Source: Actinokineospora terrae
GTDB taxonomy: Bacteria > Actinomycetota > Actinomycetes > Mycobacteriales > Pseudonocardiaceae
DNA: 64,000 nucleotides
NCBI RefSeq assembly: GCF_900111175.1
Contig: NZ_FOGI01000016.1
Location: 106,654-170,653, forward strand
Direction of reading: 5' to 3'
Below, in pieces: positions 17,953 through 26,753 of the stretch. Numbering within the stretch: position 1 is the stretch's first letter; each line of letters starts with the position of its first letter. The position numbers and the translations under genes were made by a program. The notes beneath the pieces are model-generated. The model did no database searches, was not told the DNA's origin, and saw nothing but the letters and a program-made list of their open reading frames with translations.

Positions 17953-18894
17953 TCAGCCCAGCTGGACCAGGCGGGTGGCCGCGGATTCCGCCCGCACCAC
18001 GGCGACGTGCCCGGTCGTCGTGCGCAGCGCGATCGCGCGGGAGTCGGGCGACCAGCGGAAGTCCTCGATCTCACCGTCCACAGTGGTGGATCGCAGGAAG
18101 CGCCCGTTGTCGGTCTGGTACAGCGAGAGTTCATTGCCGACCGCCACCGCGACCCGGCGGCCGTCCGGCGCCGTCCAGCCCCTGGCGGCCGGGTCGAGCG
18201 ACACGACCAGCGGGTGCCAACTTTCGCTGGCCACGTCGAAGCGGACCACCCTGGCCGACTCCGGCTCGTACTCCACCGCCGTGAGCCGCGCGGAGTCCGG
18301 CAGCCAGCTCAGGTTCACCCGACCGCGGGTGGCGGGCTCGGCGGAGATCAGCCGGACGTGGTCGTCCTCGGTCACCGGCATGGTGTCGACCAGGAGCAGC
18401 TTGCGCGGCAAGCGAATCGCGATGTAGCGGCTGTTGGGGCTGACCGCTGACTCTATAACCGCACCGCCGCGGTCGTAGACGGCTTGTTCCTCGCCTACGA
18501 GCACGTTGCGGATCACGACGCTGTAGAGCAGACGGTGTTTCCTGTTGGTGCGGTACACGATCCGGCCGGGCAGGACCCCGAGGAGCTCGTTGGCGTGGTC
18601 GTCGGACCCGACCAGCGGCGTGAGCTTGCCGCCGACCTTGACCAGCGACAGCCGAGCCGGGGTTCCGTGCTGCACCACGACTTTGCGCTCACCGGGCAGG
18701 TAGCGCGCCGCGGCGGCATCCGCCACCGCGGCCAGCTCCCGGCTCTTGCCCTTCGCGTCGACCTCGACCAAGCGGACCTCGCCGCCTGTGGACGGTGCAC
18801 CACCCGCGGCCCGCGCGCCACCAGTGGGCAGCGCGATCAGCACCCGCTCCTGCTCGTCGACGTCGAGCACCCGCATCCCGGACATGATCTCCAC
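17953..18894 (-). CDS. Beta-propeller (WD40/TolB-like) protein of unknown function
   Basis: A 313-residue protein without signal peptide or membrane helix. Repeated beta-strand units such as GEIEDFRWSPDSRAIALRTT, GRVNLSWLPDSARLTAVEYE and ESAVSPNSRYIAIRL resemble TolB/WD40-type propeller blades. The N-terminus MEIMSGMRVLDVDEQERVLI reads as the first blade. It ends 8 bp from the converging dnaX stop and lies just downstream of the amidase gene on the same strand (15-bp gap), so the two are probably cotranscribed. No enzyme motif was seen; a scaffolding or binding role is a guess. Confidence 0.65.
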   Translation of the reverse strand: MEIMSGMRVLDVDEQERVLIALPTGGARAAGGAPSTGGEVRLVEVDAKGKSRELAAVADAAAARYLPGERKVVVQHGTPARLSLVKVGGKLTPLVGSDDHANELLGVLPGRIVYRTNRKHRLLYSVVIRNVLVGEEQAVYDRGGAVIESAVSPNSRYIAIRLPRKLLLVDTMPVTEDDHVRLISAEPATRGRVNLSWLPDSARLTAVEYEPESARVVRFDVASESWHPLVVSLDPAARGWTAPDGRRVAVAVGNELSLYQTDNGRFLRSTTVDGEIEDFRWSPDSRAIALRTTTGHVAVVRAESAATRLVQLG

Positions 18895-18909
18895 CTTGTC
18901 ACAGGGAGG

Positions 18910-19806
18910 TCAGCCCAGGTACCCGAGGACCCCGTTCGCGATCGCCTCCGCGTAGCGCTGCCTGCCCTGCGCGCTGGAGAGCACCGCGGCCTCCGCCGGA
19001 TCGCGCATGTTGCCGCACTCGACGAGCGCGATGGGCCGGGTCGACAGGTTCAGCCCACCCAGGTCGTCGCGCGCCGACAGGCCCTGCGAGCCGATGTAGG
19101 TGGAGGTCGCCAGCCCGGCCGCGACCATGCCGTCGCGCAGTGACCTGGCCAGCCGCATCGACGGCTCGCCCTGGGCGTCGTTGAGCGGGGGTGAGGAGTA
19201 GGCGATGTGGAAACCGTGCGCGCCCGCGCTCGTCGAACCGTCCGCGTGCAGGGAGACCACGGCGTCCGCGCCGGAGTCGTTCCCGATAGCCGCACGCCGG
19301 TCGACGCAAGGGCCGACGCCGGTGTTGTCCGGCCTGGTCAGCACTACCTTGACGCCCCGGGCTGTCAACGCGTCACGCACACGCATCGCGAGATCCCAGG
19401 TGAAGGCGTGCTCGGCGTAACCGCCCGCGGTAGCCGTACCGGTGGTGTTGCACGGCTTGGTCCGACCACGACCCGCTGGCACCAGCCGGTTGATCTCAGC
19501 CGCGTGGCTTGCGTTGCCGCCGTTGTGCCCCGGGTCGAGCACTACGACCTTCCCACCGGGGACCGCCTTCACGGGCGGCTTGGTGGTCGTGGTCGTCGCC
19601 TTGGGCTTGGTGGTGGTCGTGGTTGTCGTCGTAGAAGAAGGTGGGGGAGTCGTAGTGGAGGAGCTGGTCGAGGTCGTGGTGGTGGTAGTCGGGATTGACG
19701 AACTCGTCCCCAATGTCTGTGGTTGAGCGGGCTCCTGCCCACCGCAACCGGACAGCACTACCGCGAGCACACAGCCGAGGGCCAGCCCGGCACGTCGTCT
19801 CAGCAC
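18910..19806 (-). CDS. N-acetylmuramoyl-L-alanine amidase (amidase_3), lipoprotein
   Basis: A zinc amidase that cleaves the amide between MurNAc and L-Ala in peptidoglycan. The 298-residue protein starts at GTG 19806 with the lipoprotein signal LGCVLAVVLSGC. A Ser/Thr-rich tether of about 45 residues follows (TTTTTTSTSSSTTTPPPSS and onward), then the catalytic domain: VVVLDPGHNGGN (zinc His), YAEHAFTWDLAMRVRDAL (zinc Glu), VSLHADGSTS (zinc His) and LVECGNMRDPAEA (catalytic Glu). It resembles mycobacterial Ami1/Rv3717, and in both cases the gene sits between dnaX and recR. Confidence 0.9.
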   Translation of the reverse strand: MLRRRAGLALGCVLAVVLSGCGGQEPAQPQTLGTSSSIPTTTTTTSTSSSTTTPPPSSTTTTTTTTKPKATTTTTKPPVKAVPGGKVVVLDPGHNGGNASHAAEINRLVPAGRGRTKPCNTTGTATAGGYAEHAFTWDLAMRVRDALTARGVKVVLTRPDNTGVGPCVDRRAAIGNDSGADAVVSLHADGSTSAGAHGFHIAYSSPPLNDAQGEPSMRLARSLRDGMVAAGLATSTYIGSQGLSARDDLGGLNLSTRPIALVECGNMRDPAEAAVLSSAQGRQRYAEAIANGVLGYLG

Positions 19807-19877
19807 GGGCCCACGATGCCATAGAGCGCGGCCCTCTAAGCTGGGTACGGCACCAACCCGAGACGAGAGGGGCCGCG

Positions 19878-20219
19878 GTGTTTCCCGGAGGCGGCGCACC
19901 CGACATGCAGGCGATCCTGGCGCAGGCGCAGAAGATGCAGGAGCAACTGCTCTCGGCACAGCAGGAACTGGCCGACGCCGAGGTCACCGGCACCGCGGGC
20001 GGTGGTCTGGTGACCGCGACGGTGTCCGGTGCAGGCGAGCTCAAGGCCCTGGTCATCGACCCGAAGGTGGTCGACCCCGAGGACACCGAGACGCTGGCCG
20101 ATCTGGTCGTCGCCGCGGTCAGGGACGCGGGCAACAACGCCCAGCGCCTGGCCGAGGAGAAGATGGGCCCGCTCGCCGGTGGTCTCGGCGGCGGCGGCCT
20201 CGGCCTGCCGGGGCTGTGA
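19878..20219 (+). CDS. YbaB/EbfC family nucleoid-associated protein
   Basis: A 113-residue protein starting at GTG 19878 after GAGAGGGG. MQAILAQAQKMQEQLLSAQQ and the core GGGLVTATVSGAGELKALVI define the family, which binds DNA as a dimer and is usually encoded between dnaX and recR. The Gly/Leu-rich tail (GGLGGGGLGLPGL) is typical of actinobacterial members. recR begins 7 bp after its stop. Confidence 0.93.
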   Translation: MFPGGGAPDMQAILAQAQKMQEQLLSAQQELADAEVTGTAGGGLVTATVSGAGELKALVIDPKVVDPEDTETLADLVVAAVRDAGNNAQRLAEEKMGPLAGGLGGGGLGLPGL

Positions 20220-20226
20220 GGGCGCG

Positions 20227-20823
20227 GTGTACGAGGGACCGGTCCAGGATCTGATCGACGAGCTCGGCAGGCTGCCCGGCGTCGGTCCCAAGAGCGCCCA
20301 GCGGATCGCCTTCCACCTGCTGGCCGCCGAGCCGGCCGATGTCGGCCGGTTGCAGGACGCGCTGCAGAAGGTCAAGGAGGGCGTGGTCTTCTGCGACGTC
20401 TGCGGCAACGTGTCCGAGGAGGCCACCTGCCGCATCTGCCGCGACGCGCGCCGGGACCCGACCGCGGTGTGCGTGGTCGAGGAGCCCAAGGACGTGCTGG
20501 CGATCGAGCGCACCCGCGAGTTCAAGGGCCGCTACCACGTGCTCGGCGGCGCGCTGGACCCGCTCTCCGGCGTCGGTCCCGAGCAGCTGCGCATCCGGCA
20601 GCTGCTGTCGCGGATCTCCGCCCAGGAGATCACCGAGGTCATCCTGGCGATGGACCCGAACACCGAGGGCGAGGCGACCGCGACCTACCTGGTGCGGATG
20701 CTGCGCGACTTCCCCGGGCTCACCGTCACCCGGCTCGCCTCCGGCCTGCCGATGGGCGGCGACCTCGAGTTCGCCGACGAGCTGACCCTGGGTCGGGCGC
20801 TGTCCGGCCGCCGCGCGGTCTGA
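20227..20823 (+). CDS. recR: Recombination mediator RecR
   Basis: A 198-residue protein needed with RecO and RecF to load RecA at gaps. It has the N-terminal helix-hairpin-helix LGRLPGVGPKSAQRIAFHLL, the four-Cys zinc finger CDVCGNVSEEATCRIC, and the Toprim motifs VVEEPKDVLAIE and ILAMDPNTEGEATA. GTG 20227 gives the family's usual N-terminus (MYEGPVQDLIDEL). Cotranscribed with ybaB. Confidence 0.97.
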   Translation: MYEGPVQDLIDELGRLPGVGPKSAQRIAFHLLAAEPADVGRLQDALQKVKEGVVFCDVCGNVSEEATCRICRDARRDPTAVCVVEEPKDVLAIERTREFKGRYHVLGGALDPLSGVGPEQLRIRQLLSRISAQEITEVILAMDPNTEGEATATYLVRMLRDFPGLTVTRLASGLPMGGDLEFADELTLGRALSGRRAV

Positions 20824-20854
20824 CCCTCCACAAAGGACGCAGTGGCTCGCTGTC

Positions 20855-21469
20855 ATGCCCAATACTGTGGATGACTGGGAACGGCGCAGGGGTCACCCGC
20901 TAGGGGTGGAACAGGTCGCCGCCGCCGTTCGCGCCGCACCACCGCGCCTCGGCCGGGTCCGCTTGGTCGCCATCGATGGTCCGTCCGGCTCAGGCAAGAG
21001 CACCTACGCCGCCGAGTTGGCCGAGCGCATCCCCGACTCCCGGCTCGTCTCCACCGACGACTTCGCCACCTGGGACGACCCGATCGCGTGGTGGCCGAGG
21101 CTGGTGGCTGGTGTATTCCACCCGCTCGGGGCAGGCCGACCCGGTCGATACCGCCGAACACAGTGGGTGAACGGAAAACCCGGGCCGGGCGACTGGGTCG
21201 ACGTGCCGGTTCCCGGGACGTTGCTGGTCGAAGGGGTGTCCTCCGGCCGCCGGTCGATCATGTCGTCACTGTCCGCGCTGATCTGGTGCGAACTGCCCGA
21301 CCCCCTGCGCCGCCTGGAACGCGCGGTGGCCCGCGACGGCGCCGACTCGCGCGCGGAACTGCTGCGCTGGCAGGCTTTCGAGTCCGGTTGGTACCCCGTC
21401 GACCGAACCAGGGACCGTGCGTCGATCGTGGTGCTGTGTGACCGGTCACGTACCTCTTCCGTCCGTTGA
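20855..21469 (+). CDS. P-loop NTPase of the uridine kinase-like family
   Basis: A 204-residue protein with Walker A AIDGPSGSGKSTYAAELAER, a following acidic pair STDDFATW at the substrate/Mg position, and a late Walker B-like LLVEGVSSGR. This matches the uridine kinase/phosphoribulokinase-like group often called AAA family or hypothetical in actinomycetes. It lies 31 bp after recR on the same strand and could be cotranscribed. The substrate cannot be told from sequence. Confidence 0.75.
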   Translation: MPNTVDDWERRRGHPLGVEQVAAAVRAAPPRLGRVRLVAIDGPSGSGKSTYAAELAERIPDSRLVSTDDFATWDDPIAWWPRLVAGVFHPLGAGRPGRYRRTQWVNGKPGPGDWVDVPVPGTLLVEGVSSGRRSIMSSLSALIWCELPDPLRRLERAVARDGADSRAELLRWQAFESGWYPVDRTRDRASIVVLCDRSRTSSVR

Positions 21470-21651
21470 GCGGACAAATCGGGGCCAGCTCTTACTCTGT
21501 GTGTCATTTTGATCGCGTACCGGTGATTCTGTGTATGGCAGTTGGCCGGATCGTGACCTCCCGTAGCTAAGGGATGGTGATCTGAGCGGCTATGGTCGGC
21601 CACCACACGGTGAGATCCCGGAGTCAGTGAACCGGACACGAGGAGTGCGTG

Positions 21652-21753
21652 ATGGCTTACCAGCGATCCGCGCGAACCGGTCGACCGGGCGGCAACACCA
21701 GCCGCCCACGACTTGTCGCGCAGTCGCCCGGACGGGGACGGTCGGCGGCATGA
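21652..21753 (+). CDS. Short leader ORF coupled to the peptide-transporter operon (33 aa)
   Basis: ATG 21652 follows a strong ribosome-binding site (GAGGAG, 21640-21645, 6-nt spacing). The 33-residue basic product (MAYQRSARTGRPGG...) ends in TGA at 21751-21753, which overlaps the ATG of the first permease gene by 4 bp. The permease start has only a weak site of its own. The arrangement suggests translational coupling. Arg makes up about a quarter of the peptide. No homology recognised. Confidence 0.5.
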   Translation: MAYQRSARTGRPGGNTSRPRLVAQSPGRGRSAA

Positions 21754-22754
21754 CGGCTCCACCGGACGTCTCCGGAACCGCTGCGGAAGCGGACCCGGAG
21801 GCCAGTCTCAAGGGCGTGGGCAAGAAGGCGATCCAGGGCCGGTCACTCGGTCAGATCGCCTGGCTGCGGCTCAAGCGCGACAAGGTCGCGATCGGCGGTG
21901 CGATCGTGATCGTGCTGCTGATCCTGGTCGCGATCGCCGCGCTGCTGCTCGACCGCGTCTTCGACGTGGTGCACCCCAACGAGTTCCACCAAGACCTGAT
22001 CGACACCGAGAACGGCACCCTGGCGCCGCTGGGCACCTTCGGCGGCATCTCCGGTGACCACCCGCTGGGCATCGAACCGGTCAACGGCCGCGACATCCTG
22101 GCCCGCATCTTCGCCGGTTCCTGGATCTCGCTGCTGATCGCGAGCCTGGCGACCGTGCTCTCGGTGGTCATCGGCACCACGATGGGCATCATCGCGGGCT
22201 ACTTCGGCGGCTGGGTCGACACCCTGATCAGCCGGTTGATGGACGTCTTCCTCGCCTTCCCGCTGCTGGTCTTCGCGATGGCGCTGGTCGGCGTGCTGCC
22301 CGACACCGCGTTCGGGCTCTCGCCGGAGATGGTCCGGATCAGCCTGCTGATCTTCATCATCGGCTTCTTCAACTGGCCCTACATCGGCCGCATCGTGCGC
22401 GGGCAGACCCTGTCCCTGCGCGAGCGGGAGTTCGTCGACGCCGCCCGCAGCCTCGGCGCGCGCGGCCCGTACATCCTCTTCCGCGAACTGCTGCCCAACC
22501 TCGTCGCGCCGATCCTGGTCTACGCGACGCTGCTCATCCCGACGAACATCCTGTTCGAGTCGGCTCTCTCCTTCCTCGGAGTCGGCATCAACGCTCCGAC
22601 CGCGACCTGGGGCGGCATGCTCTCGGACGCGTCGCGCTTCTACACGATGCCGCACTTCATGCTCTGGCCCGGTCTCGCGATCTTCGTGACCGTGCTCGCG
22701 TTCAACCTGTTCGGCGATGGCCTGCGCGACGCGCTCGACCCCCGTGCCCGATAG
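21750..22754 (+). CDS. Peptide ABC transporter permease, DppC/OppC type
   Basis: A 334-residue inner-membrane permease. It has an N-terminal cytoplasmic segment, a first transmembrane helix near AIVIVLLILVAIAALLLDRV, and further helices in a BPD_transp_1 domain. The ATPase-contact EAA loop is EREFVDAARSLGARGPYILF, and ALSFLGVGINAPTATWGGML is characteristic of DppC. ATG 21750 is chosen over in-frame upstream codons because it overlaps the stop of a well-initiated leader ORF and gives the usual N-terminus. First transporter gene of the operon; order permease C, binding protein, permease B, ATPase, ATPase. Confidence 0.93.
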   Translation: MTAPPDVSGTAAEADPEASLKGVGKKAIQGRSLGQIAWLRLKRDKVAIGGAIVIVLLILVAIAALLLDRVFDVVHPNEFHQDLIDTENGTLAPLGTFGGISGDHPLGIEPVNGRDILARIFAGSWISLLIASLATVLSVVIGTTMGIIAGYFGGWVDTLISRLMDVFLAFPLLVFAMALVGVLPDTAFGLSPEMVRISLLIFIIGFFNWPYIGRIVRGQTLSLREREFVDAARSLGARGPYILFRELLPNLVAPILVYATLLIPTNILFESALSFLGVGINAPTATWGGMLSDASRFYTMPHFMLWPGLAIFVTVLAFNLFGDGLRDALDPRAR

Positions 22755-22804
22755 GTGAGTTGTAGTCCCGGAATTGCTCCTGGAAGAAAGGGTGCAACAG
22801 CACA

Positions 22805-24574
22805 ATGAACAGCAAGCGCTTGGTAACCGCGGTCGCCGCGGGCGCGGCTGTCGTGATGGGGCTGTCCGCCTGTGGCGGCGGAACGAGCTCCAGCGGCGGC
22901 AGCACCGGGGGCAACGGGGGCACAAACACCCCGGCCTTCAACGCGGCCATGACGACCATCTTCAACCCTTCCGACAAGAAGGGCGGAACCGTCCGGGTCG
23001 CCAACGCGGGTACGTGGGACTCCCTCGACCCGGGTGAGACCTACTACGGCTACTCCTGGAACTTCGCCAGGACCTACGCCCGCACCCTGGTGATGTTCAA
23101 GCCCGCCCCCGGCGACGGCTCGTCCGAGCTGGTGCCCGACCTGGCGGAGAGCCTGGGCGAGGCGAGCGACGGCGGCAAGACCTGGACCTACAAGATCCGC
23201 AAGGGCGTCAAGTTCGAGGACGGCAGCGTCGTGACGTCCAAGGACGTCAAGTACGCGGTGCTGCGCTCGACCGACAAGGAGACCTTCCCCAACGGTCCGG
23301 CGTACTTCGAGGGCTACCTCAACCTGCCCGAGGGCTACAAGGGCCCGTACAAGTCCAAGGGCGTCGACACCAACTCGGCGATCGAGACCCCGGACGACCA
23401 GACCATCGTCTTCCACCTGAAGCAGCCCTTCGGTGGGTTCGACTACTTCGCGATGATGCCGCAGACGGCCCCGGTCCCCGAGGCCAAGGACACCGGCGCG
23501 AAGTACAAGGAGCACGTCATCGCGACGGGCCCGTACAAGTTCGACAAGAACGAGATCGACAAGGGCTTCACCCTGGTCCGCAACGACCAGTGGGACGCCG
23601 CGACCGACCCGAACCGCAAGGCGCTGCCGGACGGTTACCAGGTCACCATGAACGTCAACGCCGACGACATCGACAACCGGGTCATCTCCGGTGACCTCGA
23701 CCTCGACATCACCGGCACCGGCGTGCAGCCCGCGTCCCTGAGCCGCGTGCTCGGCGACCCGGCGCTCAAGGCAGGCGCGGACAACCCGTCCTCGGCCCGC
23801 CTCTGGTACACCAGCATCTCCCCGACCGTCGCGCCGTTCGACAACAAGGCGTGCCGCGAGGCCGTGCAGTACGCGGTCGACCGCACCGGCTACCAGACCG
23901 CTTACGGCGGCACGTTCTCCGGCGGCGACATCGCGACCAACCTGCTCCCGCCGCAGATCCCGGGTGCGTCCAAGTTCGACCTGTACCCGGCCGGTGCCGA
24001 CAACAAGGGTGACGTCGAGAAGGCCAAGGCGAAGCTGCAGGAGTGCGGCCAGCCCAACGGCTTCGAGACCAACATCGCCTACCGGGCCGAGCGCCCGAAG
24101 GAGAAGGCGGCCGCCGAGGCGCTGCAGCAGTCCCTCGGCCGGGTCGGCATCAAGCTGACGCTGAAGGCCTTCCCGCAGGGTGACTACTTCTCCCAGTTCG
24201 CAGGCAACCCGCCCTACGTCGTGGCCAACAAGCTGGGCCTGGCGCTCAACGGCTGGCAGGCGGACTGGTCGGACGGCTTCGGCTTCCTGTCGCAGATCGT
24301 GGACAGCCGGGTCATCCGCGAGACCGGTGGCTCGTCCAACGTCTCGGTTCGCGTGCCCGACGTCGACAAGATGCTCGACGAGGCGATCGGCGAGACCGAC
24401 AAGTCCAAGCGCGAGTCCGACTGGGGCGCCATCGACAAGCGCGTCATGGAAGAGGCGGTCATCCTGCCCGGCGTGCACGCCAAGGCGCTGCTGGTCCGCC
24501 CGAAGAAGCTGACCAACGTCTTCGTCTCCGCCGCGTACGGCCAGTACGACTACCTGTCCTTCGGTGTTGCGTAG
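22805..24574 (+). CDS. Peptide ABC transporter substrate-binding lipoprotein (family 5)
   Basis: A 589-residue lipoprotein: signal KRLVTAVAAGAAVVMGLSAC with lipobox LSAC, a Gly/Ser-rich tether, then an SBP_bac_5 domain (GTWDSLDPGETYYGYSWNFA; GLALNGWQADWSDGFGFL). It captures di- or oligopeptides, or another ligand of this broad family, outside the membrane for the permeases and ATPases encoded around it. It is 50 bp downstream of permease C and is followed by a perfect 14-bp hairpin before permease B, which probably sets its expression above the membrane parts. Confidence 0.92.
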   Translation: MNSKRLVTAVAAGAAVVMGLSACGGGTSSSGGSTGGNGGTNTPAFNAAMTTIFNPSDKKGGTVRVANAGTWDSLDPGETYYGYSWNFARTYARTLVMFKPAPGDGSSELVPDLAESLGEASDGGKTWTYKIRKGVKFEDGSVVTSKDVKYAVLRSTDKETFPNGPAYFEGYLNLPEGYKGPYKSKGVDTNSAIETPDDQTIVFHLKQPFGGFDYFAMMPQTAPVPEAKDTGAKYKEHVIATGPYKFDKNEIDKGFTLVRNDQWDAATDPNRKALPDGYQVTMNVNADDIDNRVISGDLDLDITGTGVQPASLSRVLGDPALKAGADNPSSARLWYTSISPTVAPFDNKACREAVQYAVDRTGYQTAYGGTFSGGDIATNLLPPQIPGASKFDLYPAGADNKGDVEKAKAKLQECGQPNGFETNIAYRAERPKEKAAAEALQQSLGRVGIKLTLKAFPQGDYFSQFAGNPPYVVANKLGLALNGWQADWSDGFGFLSQIVDSRVIRETGGSSNVSVRVPDVDKMLDEAIGETDKSKRESDWGAIDKRVMEEAVILPGVHAKALLVRPKKLTNVFVSAAYGQYDYLSFGVA

Positions 24575-24619
24575 ACCCTCCCTGTGACTGTTGACGTTAG
24601 GTAGGTGAAGGCGACAGGG

Positions 24620-24652
24620 GAACAGGCCCGGGACGACCTCCCGGGCCTGTTC
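24620..24652 (+). terminator. Intra-operon hairpin between binding-protein and permease genes
   Basis: GAACAGGCCCGGGA (24620-24633), a 5-nt loop, then its exact complement (24639-24652). It lies in the only sizeable gap (95 bp) of the transporter operon. It may act as a partial terminator or as a 3' stabiliser of the binding-protein mRNA. Confidence 0.7.
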
Positions 24653-24669
24653 TCCGCCTGCCGGCCACT

Positions 24670-25683
24670 GTGATCACATACATCATCAGGCGGCTTTTCG
24701 CGGCCATCGTGCTGTTGTTCGTCGTCAGCGCGGTGACGTTCGCGATCTTCTTCCTCATGCCCAAGCTGGTCGGGGCATCGCCGGAGACCCTGGCGACGCG
24801 CTACGTCGGCCGCGCCGCCACCGCCGACACCGTCCGCGAGACCGCCGAGCGGCTCGGCTTCTACGACCCGATCTACGTGCAGTACTGGGACTGGGCCAAG
24901 GGCATCTTCGTCGGCGCCGACTACAGCTACGGCACCGGCGTCGAGCACTGCCCCGCGCCGTGCCTCGGCTACTCGTTCCGCAACAACCAGCCCGTGTTCC
25001 CCGACCTGATGGACCGGCTGCCGGTCACGATGTCGCTGGCCGTCGGCGCCGCGGTGCTGTGGCTGCTCGGCGGCGTCGCCGTCGGCACGCTGTCCGCCCT
25101 GCGCAAGGGCACCATCTTCGACCGCGCCGCGATGAGCATCTCGCTCGCGGGCGTGTCGCTCCCGATCTTCTTCACCGGTCTGCTGTCCCTGTCGATCTTC
25201 AGCTACGGCCTCGGCTGGACCGCGGTCGGCGGCTCGTACGTCCCCTTCCTAGACAACCCGGGTGAGTGGGCTTACAACCTGCTGCTGCCGTGGATCACCC
25301 TGGCGCTGCTGTTCTCCGCGCAGTACGCGCGGCTCACCCGCGCCGGGATGCTGGAGACGATGAACGAGGACTTCATCCGGACCGCGCGCGCGAAGGGCCT
25401 GACCGAGCGGACGGTCGTCGTCCGGCACGGCCTGCGCGGCGCGCTCACCCCGATCCTGACGATCTTCGGCCTCGACGTCGGCCTGCTGCTCGGCGGCGCG
25501 ATCCTCACCGAGAGCGCGTTCTCCCTGCAGGGCCTCGGCAAGTACGCCATCGACGGGATCACCAACTACGACCTGCCCAAGGTCATGGGCGTGACGATCC
25601 TCGCGGCGTTCTTCGTCGTGCTCGCCAACCTGGTCGTTGACCTCCTCTACGCCGTCGTCGACCCGAGGGTGCGTGCCAAGTGA
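24670..25683 (+). CDS. Peptide ABC transporter permease, DppB/OppB type
   Basis: A 337-residue permease. It begins MITYIIRRLFAAIVLLFVVS, the conserved first helix of DppB, and contains the EAA loop EDFIRTARAKGLTERTVVVRHGLRGA and LGGAILTESAFSLQGLG. It has about six transmembrane segments. A region rich in Cys, Gly and Tyr after the first helix (GTGVEHCPAPCLGYSF) is an external loop. GTG 24670; its stop overlaps the next ATPase start by 4 bp. Confidence 0.93.
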   Translation: MITYIIRRLFAAIVLLFVVSAVTFAIFFLMPKLVGASPETLATRYVGRAATADTVRETAERLGFYDPIYVQYWDWAKGIFVGADYSYGTGVEHCPAPCLGYSFRNNQPVFPDLMDRLPVTMSLAVGAAVLWLLGGVAVGTLSALRKGTIFDRAAMSISLAGVSLPIFFTGLLSLSIFSYGLGWTAVGGSYVPFLDNPGEWAYNLLLPWITLALLFSAQYARLTRAGMLETMNEDFIRTARAKGLTERTVVVRHGLRGALTPILTIFGLDVGLLLGGAILTESAFSLQGLGKYAIDGITNYDLPKVMGVTILAAFFVVLANLVVDLLYAVVDPRVRAK

Positions 25684-26753
25684 CCCAGCAAGAAGACACC
25701 CTCGGCGGTGCCGCGACCCGGCCCCCCGCGGACAACGGCGCGTTCCTGCAGGTCCGCGAACTGCGCGTGCACTTCCCCACCGATGACGGCGTGGTGCGCT
25801 CGGTCGACGACCTGTCCTTCAGCGTCGCCAGGGGCAAGACCCTCGGCATCGTCGGCGAGTCCGGTTCCGGCAAGAGCGTGACCAGCCTGTCGATCATGGG
25901 CCTGCACAAGAAGGGCACCGCCAAGATCACCGGCGAGATCCTGCTCGACGGGCAGAACCTCGTCGGCATGGCGCCGGACCGAGTCCGCCAGCTGCGCGGC
26001 AAGCGGATGGCGATGATCTTCCAGGACCCGCTCTCGGCGATGCACCCGTTCTACACGGTGGGCAGCCAGATCATCGAGGCGTACCGGATCCACAACAAGG
26101 TCACCAAGGCGGTGGCCCGCAAGCACGCCATCGACCTGCTCGACCGGGTCGGCATCCCCAACCCCAAGTCCAGGGTGGACGACTACCCGCACCAGTTCTC
26201 CGGCGGCATGCGCCAGCGCGCCATGATCGCGATGGCGCTGTCGTGCGACCCGGACCTGCTCATCGCCGACGAGCCGACCACCGCGCTCGACGTGACCGTG
26301 CAGGCGCAGATCCTGGACCTGATCCGGGACCTGCAGGCCGAGTTCAACTCCGCCGTCGTGATCATCACCCACGACCTGGGCGTGGTCGCCGAGCTCGCCG
26401 ACGACATCATGGTCATGTACGCCGGTCGCGCGGTCGAGTACAGCTCGGCCGCCGACATCTTCAACTCCCCGCAGCACCCCTACACCTGGGGCCTGCTCGG
26501 GTCCATGCCCCGGCTCGACCGGGAGCGCACCGAGCGGCTGCAGCCCATCAAGGGCACGCCGCCGAGCCTGATCAACGTGCCGGAGGGGTGCCCGTTCAAC
26601 CCCCGGTGCGCGTACGCGGGCACCAACGGCGACCTGAGCTTCACGGTCCGCCCGGAGTTCCGCGACGTCGGCGGCGGTCACCACATCGCCTGCCACCTGG
26701 AGGCGCAGGACCGCCAGCGCATCTGGGAGACCGAGATCAGGCCGAAGCTGTGA
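25680..26753 (+). CDS. Peptide ABC transporter ATP-binding protein, DppD/OppD type
   Basis: A 357-residue ATPase: Walker A GESGSGKSVT, Q-loop MIFQDPLSAMHPFYTVG, signature FSGGMRQRAMIAMAL, Walker B LLIADEPTTALDVTVQ, H-loop THDLG. The C-terminal oligopeptide/dipeptide extension has Cys residues (EGCPFNPRCAYA...HIACHLE) that in some members bind an Fe-S cluster. Pairs with the next ATPase. Start GTG 25680 overlaps permease B. Confidence 0.94.
   Translation: MTQQEDTLGGAATRPPADNGAFLQVRELRVHFPTDDGVVRSVDDLSFSVARGKTLGIVGESGSGKSVTSLSIMGLHKKGTAKITGEILLDGQNLVGMAPDRVRQLRGKRMAMIFQDPLSAMHPFYTVGSQIIEAYRIHNKVTKAVARKHAIDLLDRVGIPNPKSRVDDYPHQFSGGMRQRAMIAMALSCDPDLLIADEPTTALDVTVQAQILDLIRDLQAEFNSAVVIITHDLGVVAELADDIMVMYAGRAVEYSSAADIFNSPQHPYTWGLLGSMPRLDRERTERLQPIKGTPPSLINVPEGCPFNPRCAYAGTNGDLSFTVRPEFRDVGGGHHIACHLEAQDRQRIWETEIRPKL

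Noticed and set aside
22640..24478. 612-codon minus-strand frame opposite the peptide-binding protein
   Set aside because: Composition of Arg, Val, Leu, Asp and Gly with no domain; shadow of the plus-strand lipoprotein gene.
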